A DNA stretch of 17,621 nucleotides, from positions 1 through 17,621 of the forward strand of contig UQWV01000042.1 in the NCBI GenBank assembly GCA_900544845.1, given 5' to 3'. The position numbers and the translations under genes were made by a program. A model generated the notes under the pieces. It was not told where the DNA came from. It saw nothing but the letters and a program-made list of their open reading frames with translations, and made no database searches. The DNA is from an uncultured Collinsella sp. Lineage in GTDB: Bacteria > Actinomycetota > Coriobacteriia > Coriobacteriales > Coriobacteriaceae. Shown one piece after another: positions 14,361-17,621 of this stretch; within the stretch, counting starts at the first letter, position 1, and every line of letters starts with the position of its first letter.

Positions 14361-16064
14361 ATGAGCAATCCCTCGAACCGCGCTTCGATGCGCGGGCAAC
14401 TCACGCTGCGCGGCGTCGTCATCGGCGTCCTTGGCTGCGTGATCATCACGGCAAGCTCGGCCTATACCGCCCTCAAGATGGGTGCGCTCCCCTGGCCGAT
14501 CATTTTCGCTGCCGTCATTTCGCTGTTCTTCCTTAAGCTCATGGGCAACGCCAGCCTCAACGAGGCAAACGTCACCCACACCATCATGTCCGCAGGCGCC
14601 ATGGTCGCCGGCGGTCTGGCGTTTACCATCCCGGGCGCCTGGATGCTGGGCTATGCCGACCAGATCAGCTGGCTCGACATGTTTATCGTGGCACTCGCCG
14701 GCACCATCTTGGGCCTTCTGGCGACAGCACTCATCCACCGTCACTTTATCGTGGACGCCGCGCTTGAGTTCCCCACCGGCAACGCCGCAGCTCAAACCCT
14801 GCGTGCTACCGAGGCCGGCGGCAAGACCGGCAAGCAGCTCTTTGGCTCCATGGCCATCGCCGGCATATACAGCGTGCTGCGCGACGCCCTGGGCGTGGTT
14901 CCCAGCATGCTGTGCACGCTCAATATCCCCGGCGTGACCTTTGCCATCTACAACTCGCCCATGTTGCTGTCCATCGGCTTTTTGGTGGGCTTCGCCCCCG
15001 TCGCGTTCTGGTTTGCCGGCGCGCTGCTGGGCAACTTTGGCATCATTGTCGGCGGCACCGCTGCCGGTCTGTTTGACGTTATGACCGCACAGGGCATTGT
15101 TAAGTCCCTGGGTATGGGCCTCATGATGGGCTTTGGCGTCGCCGTCGTCCTCAAGGACATCCTGCCGCAGGTCGCCGGTATCGTCCGCGGTCTTGCCGCC
15201 GACAGCTCCACCGACACCGACGAGCAGTCGCTCATCTCGGGCTCCCTTAAGCTCGACGCCGGTATCATCGGCCTGGGCGCTGCCGCCATCGCCGTGATCG
15301 TTGCCATCGTACTCGATCTTGGCCCCGTTCCAGCCGTCATCGTCACGCTGTTCACCTTTGTCACCACCATCATGAGCGCGCAGAGCTGCGGCCAGACGGG
15401 TATCGACCCCATGGAGATCTTTGGCCTCATCGTCATGCTCATCGTGGCTGCCTTCGCGCAGCTCGCGCAGGTCAAGCTGTTCTTCATCGCCGGCATCGTG
15501 GCCGTGGCGTGCGGCCTTGCGGGCGACGTCATGAACGACTTTAAGGCCGGCGCCGTGCTGGGCACCAACCCGCGTGCGCAGTGGATCGGCCAGGCCATCG
15601 GCGGCATCGTGGGCGCCCTGGTCGCTGCCGCCGTCATGGTCGCGCTCGTCACTGCCTATGGTCCGGACGCCTTTGGCCCCGACAAGAGCTTCGTTGCCGC
15701 GCAGGCAAGCGTGGTCGCCACCATGGTCTCGGGCATCCCGAGCGTGCCGTGGTTCGCAGGCGGCTTTATCGCCGGCATCGTCATGTACTGGCTCGGCATT
15801 CCGGCCATGATGATCGGCCTGGGCGTGTACCTGCCGTTCTATATGTCGCTCACGGCTTTCCTGGGCTCCTGCGTTAAGCTCGCCTACGACAAGTGGGCCG
15901 CTCACCGCGACGCCGAGGCCGGTCTTTCGGACGAGGAGAAGGCCGCCAAGGATGCCGCCTTCCAGGAGCAGGGCCTGGTCGTTGCCAGCGGCCTGCTCGG
16001 TGGCGAGTCCATCGTCGGCGTTATCCTGGCGTTTGTCTCCGTGGGTCTGAGCCTGCTGGGGTAG
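14361..16064 (+). CDS. OPT family oligopeptide transporter
   Basis: A 567-residue membrane protein of the OPT superfamily, expected to import small peptides by proton symport, though some members carry metal chelates. About fourteen hydrophobic segments span the protein. Characteristic pieces are LTLRGVVIGVLGCVIITASSAYTALKMG near residue 15-42, NEANVTHTIMSAGAMVAGGLAFTIPG (67-92), FPTGNAAAQTLRA (136-148), FGIIVGGTAAGLFD, a PRAQWIGQAIGGIVGA segment near 405-420, and GLLGGESIVGVILAF at the C-terminus. Members often have 620-680 residues, so this one is on the short side without an obvious gap. AAGGAG lies about six bases before ATG. It is divergent from coaX and followed by a strong terminator. 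Confidence 0.93.
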   Translation: MSNPSNRASMRGQLTLRGVVIGVLGCVIITASSAYTALKMGALPWPIIFAAVISLFFLKLMGNASLNEANVTHTIMSAGAMVAGGLAFTIPGAWMLGYADQISWLDMFIVALAGTILGLLATALIHRHFIVDAALEFPTGNAAAQTLRATEAGGKTGKQLFGSMAIAGIYSVLRDALGVVPSMLCTLNIPGVTFAIYNSPMLLSIGFLVGFAPVAFWFAGALLGNFGIIVGGTAAGLFDVMTAQGIVKSLGMGLMMGFGVAVVLKDILPQVAGIVRGLAADSSTDTDEQSLISGSLKLDAGIIGLGAAAIAVIVAIVLDLGPVPAVIVTLFTFVTTIMSAQSCGQTGIDPMEIFGLIVMLIVAAFAQLAQVKLFFIAGIVAVACGLAGDVMNDFKAGAVLGTNPRAQWIGQAIGGIVGALVAAAVMVALVTAYGPDAFGPDKSFVAAQASVVATMVSGIPSVPWFAGGFIAGIVMYWLGIPAMMIGLGVYLPFYMSLTAFLGSCVKLAYDKWAAHRDAEAGLSDEEKAAKDAAFQEQGLVVASGLLGGESIVGVILAFVSVGLSLLG

Positions 16065-16127
16065 GCTGAGCGACTGTTCGGTCGCAACTTAGCGACAGCC
16101 CGGTCGCAACCACATTGCCTACGATTT

Positions 16128-16167
16128 GCCCGGTCGGTAGCTTTCGCGGCTACCGACCGGGCTTTTT
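16128..16167 (+). terminator. Rho-independent terminator after the OPT gene
   Basis: A perfect 14-bp stem (16128-16141 with 16149-16162), a seven-base loop and TTTTT at 16163-16167. It is 64 bp beyond the OPT stop codon. Between stop and terminator the 10-mer CGGTCGCAAC occurs twice. Confidence 0.93.
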
Positions 16168-16180
16168 GATACCAACGCAA

Positions 16181-16220
16181 AGAAAGGCCAGCGCGCTGCG
16201 TATGACAGCGCGCCGGCCTT
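16181..16220 (-). terminator. Terminator of the surface-protein gene
   Basis: Arms 16184-16198 and 16206-16220 pair over 15 positions with one mismatch and a seven-base loop. On the minus strand the stem runs into CTTTCTTTG. It lies about 67 bp beyond the surface-protein stop codon and faces the OPT terminator. Confidence 0.75.
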
Positions 16221-16286
16221 ATCGTTTGGCTATCGAGACGGTCCCGCTATGAATTGAAGTTCGTTGCAGAAACTACGCTCGAAACG

Positions 16287-17621
16287 CTACATCTGCTTGC
16301 GACGACGATCGCCGAGCGTCACACCCGCGGCAACGAGCGTAATGCCGCCGATGACGAAGACCTCACCTGCAAGCGCGGAGGTATCGCCCGTCTGAGCAAG
16401 TGCACCGTCCGTGGCCTTCTTCTTGGCGACAGGAGCCTTTGCGGCAGCCTGCGCAACCTGAGGCTTGGCCTGCGGCTCAGCCTTGGGATGATACTTGTCG
16501 TACTCGGCCTGCGCGGCAGCCAGGGCATCCTTGGCATCGCCAAGCTCGGCAAGCGCGGCGGCATAGGCGTCGTTGGCATCGGACAGCTTGGCATCGGCAT
16601 CGCTCAGAGCAGCCTTGAGACCAGCGGCGGCATCGACGGCAGCCTTATAGCGAGCGTAGGCAGCGTTCAGCTTAACCAGCTTCTCGTTGCCCGTCGTGCC
16701 CGCGGCAAGGGATGCCTTATGGCCGACAGCCTCAAGATCGGCCTTGAGTGCCTCATCGCTGGCAAGCTCGGCCTTGGCCTTGACGATCTCGAAGTTCGCA
16801 TCGACGACGGCTTCGTTGGCGGCCTCGAGCTGCTTCTGGGCATCGGCGACACCGGCGACGGCAGCGTCATAGGCGGCCTTGGCGTCGTCGACCGCCTTCT
16901 GGGCACCGGCGAAGCGCTCGAAGGCCTTGTTTGCGGTGGCAAGCTCGTCCTCGGCGGCCTTGGCCTTCGCCTGTGCGTCGGACAGGGTCTGCGTCTTGGC
17001 GGCAACTGCCTGCTTGGCGCCCGAAAGAGCGGTCGCGGCGTGCACATCTGCGGCCTGAGCCTTGTCAACGCCAGCCTGGGCAGTGTCGTCGGCCTTCTTG
17101 GCATCGTTAAGCGTGCCCTGCTTGTTCGCAAGATCCGTATTGGCGGCATCGCACTTGGCGGCAAGGTCCTTGACCGAAGCGGTAGCGTTGTCATACGCCT
17201 CGTTGGCCTGATCGGACTTTACCTTGGCGGCGTCGCGGGCGCTGCGAGCCTTCGCCTTGTGAGCAGCGGCCTCGGCTGCCTTCGTCTTGCTGTCAGCAAG
17301 CGTGGCGTTTGCCTTATCGAGAGCTGCCTGGGCAGTAGCGGCCTCGCTCTTGGCGGCGTCGAGCTTGGTCTTGGGCGTCTTGACGTCGATACCCTTGAGT
17401 TTGGCTTCGGCGGCGTCGTATGCCGTCTTCGCGGCGGCGGTGCCGGACTTAGCCTTCTCGTACTCGCCCTTTGCGGTGTTCATGTTCACATCGGCTGCGG
17501 TGAAAGCGTCCTGGGCGGCACCCTGCCCGTTTACAGCTGCGAAGTAAGCTTCCCTAGTATTTCCAAATTTCTTCTTCGACTGGGCTATCTTGCCCTGAAT
17601 ATCCTTGAGCTGCGCCTTCTG
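16287..17621 (-). CDS. LAQTG-anchored alanine-rich helical surface protein (5' end outside window)
   Basis: The last 444 residues of a larger protein; the frame stays open to the window edge, so the start, signal peptide and N-terminal domain are missing. An internal GTG at 17489 is not a convincing start. Most of the visible part is a long Ala/Lys/Asp-rich helix with repeats such as AAYDAA, ALDKANATL and AKAKAAEDEL, typical of coiled-coil stalks. It ends in a Pro/Lys/Ala linker (KAEPQAKPQVAQ). The C-terminus has LAQTGD, a hydrophobic segment and RRRKQM, a sortase sorting signal of LAxTG type. That motif is known for class E sortases in actinobacteria; which sortase acts here is not visible. 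Expected to be exposed on the cell wall; ligand unknown. Confidence 0.9.
   Translation of the reverse strand, partial: QKAQLKDIQGKIAQSKKKFGNTREAYFAAVNGQGAAQDAFTAADVNMNTAKGEYEKAKSGTAAAKTAYDAAEAKLKGIDVKTPKTKLDAAKSEAATAQAALDKANATLADSKTKAAEAAAHKAKARSARDAAKVKSDQANEAYDNATASVKDLAAKCDAANTDLANKQGTLNDAKKADDTAQAGVDKAQAADVHAATALSGAKQAVAAKTQTLSDAQAKAKAAEDELATANKAFERFAGAQKAVDDAKAAYDAAVAGVADAQKQLEAANEAVVDANFEIVKAKAELASDEALKADLEAVGHKASLAAGTTGNEKLVKLNAAYARYKAAVDAAAGLKAALSDADAKLSDANDAYAAALAELGDAKDALAAAQAEYDKYHPKAEPQAKPQVAQAAAKAPVAKKKATDGALAQTGDTSALAGEVFVIGGITLVAAGVTLGDRRRKQM

Noticed and set aside
14244..15905. Long open frame on the minus strand (553 codons) opposite the OPT gene
   Set aside because: Its product is low-complexity, rich in His, Asp, Gly and Ala, without motifs; it mirrors the codon bias of the OPT gene, which has clear family motifs and a ribosome site.
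16079..16110. Duplicate CGGTCGCAAC before the OPT terminator
   Set aside because: Only two copies, with no further structure beyond a 5-bp stem; probably part of the untranslated region.

Overview
The window is high-GC DNA, about 60% by eye. Gene content and protein style point to a gut actinobacterium of the class Coriobacteriia, most likely Collinsella or a close relative. The evidence is an AmaP/DUF2273/Asp23 module, a DUF6020 membrane protein, YebC, NifU-like, ComEB and CoaX single-copy genes, and an LAQTG sortase substrate. The genus call is inference. No phage, IS, CRISPR, tRNA or rRNA gene was seen. Fourteen genes are supported, twelve on the minus strand; only the M20 amidohydrolase and the OPT transporter are on the plus strand.

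Layout. Positions 1-289 are gene-free and hold a GC-rich nested palindrome and a 20-bp-arm inverted repeat. Next come a divergent hydrolase pair (YtcJ-type amidohydrolase on minus, M20D amidohydrolase on plus) and a strong hairpin. The minus strand then carries a zinc-ribbon/DUF4013 membrane protein with a Pro-Glu repeat tail, a YitT-type membrane protein, the envelope-stress module AmaP-DUF2273-Asp23, YebC, a 727-residue DUF6020 membrane protein, Lgt, a NifU-like Fe-S protein, dCMP deaminase ComEB and type III pantothenate kinase CoaX. CoaX is divergent from an OPT transporter. The window ends inside a sortase-anchored, alanine-rich helical surface protein.

Functional themes. Much of the window concerns the cell envelope: lipoprotein maturation (Lgt), a wall-anchored coiled-coil protein, the Asp23 module, DUF6020 and several small membrane proteins. 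The rest is housekeeping (CoaX, ComEB, NifU-like, YebC) and amide or peptide use (amidohydrolase, M20D, OPT).

The most interesting signal is non-coding. Five hairpins (A 3653-3679, B 6336-6372, C 8950-8983, D 11190-11224, E 11268-11304) have unrelated stems but share a loop core of consensus RGGGWCRGG, in four of five cases in a 13-nt loop. Four of them begin 0-11 bp after a stop codon, or overlap it, and read in the same direction as the gene. This looks like a dispersed REP-like or post-transcriptional element family. A second candidate is an 18-bp dyad placed between two divergent TATACT boxes that appear to serve coaX and the OPT gene.
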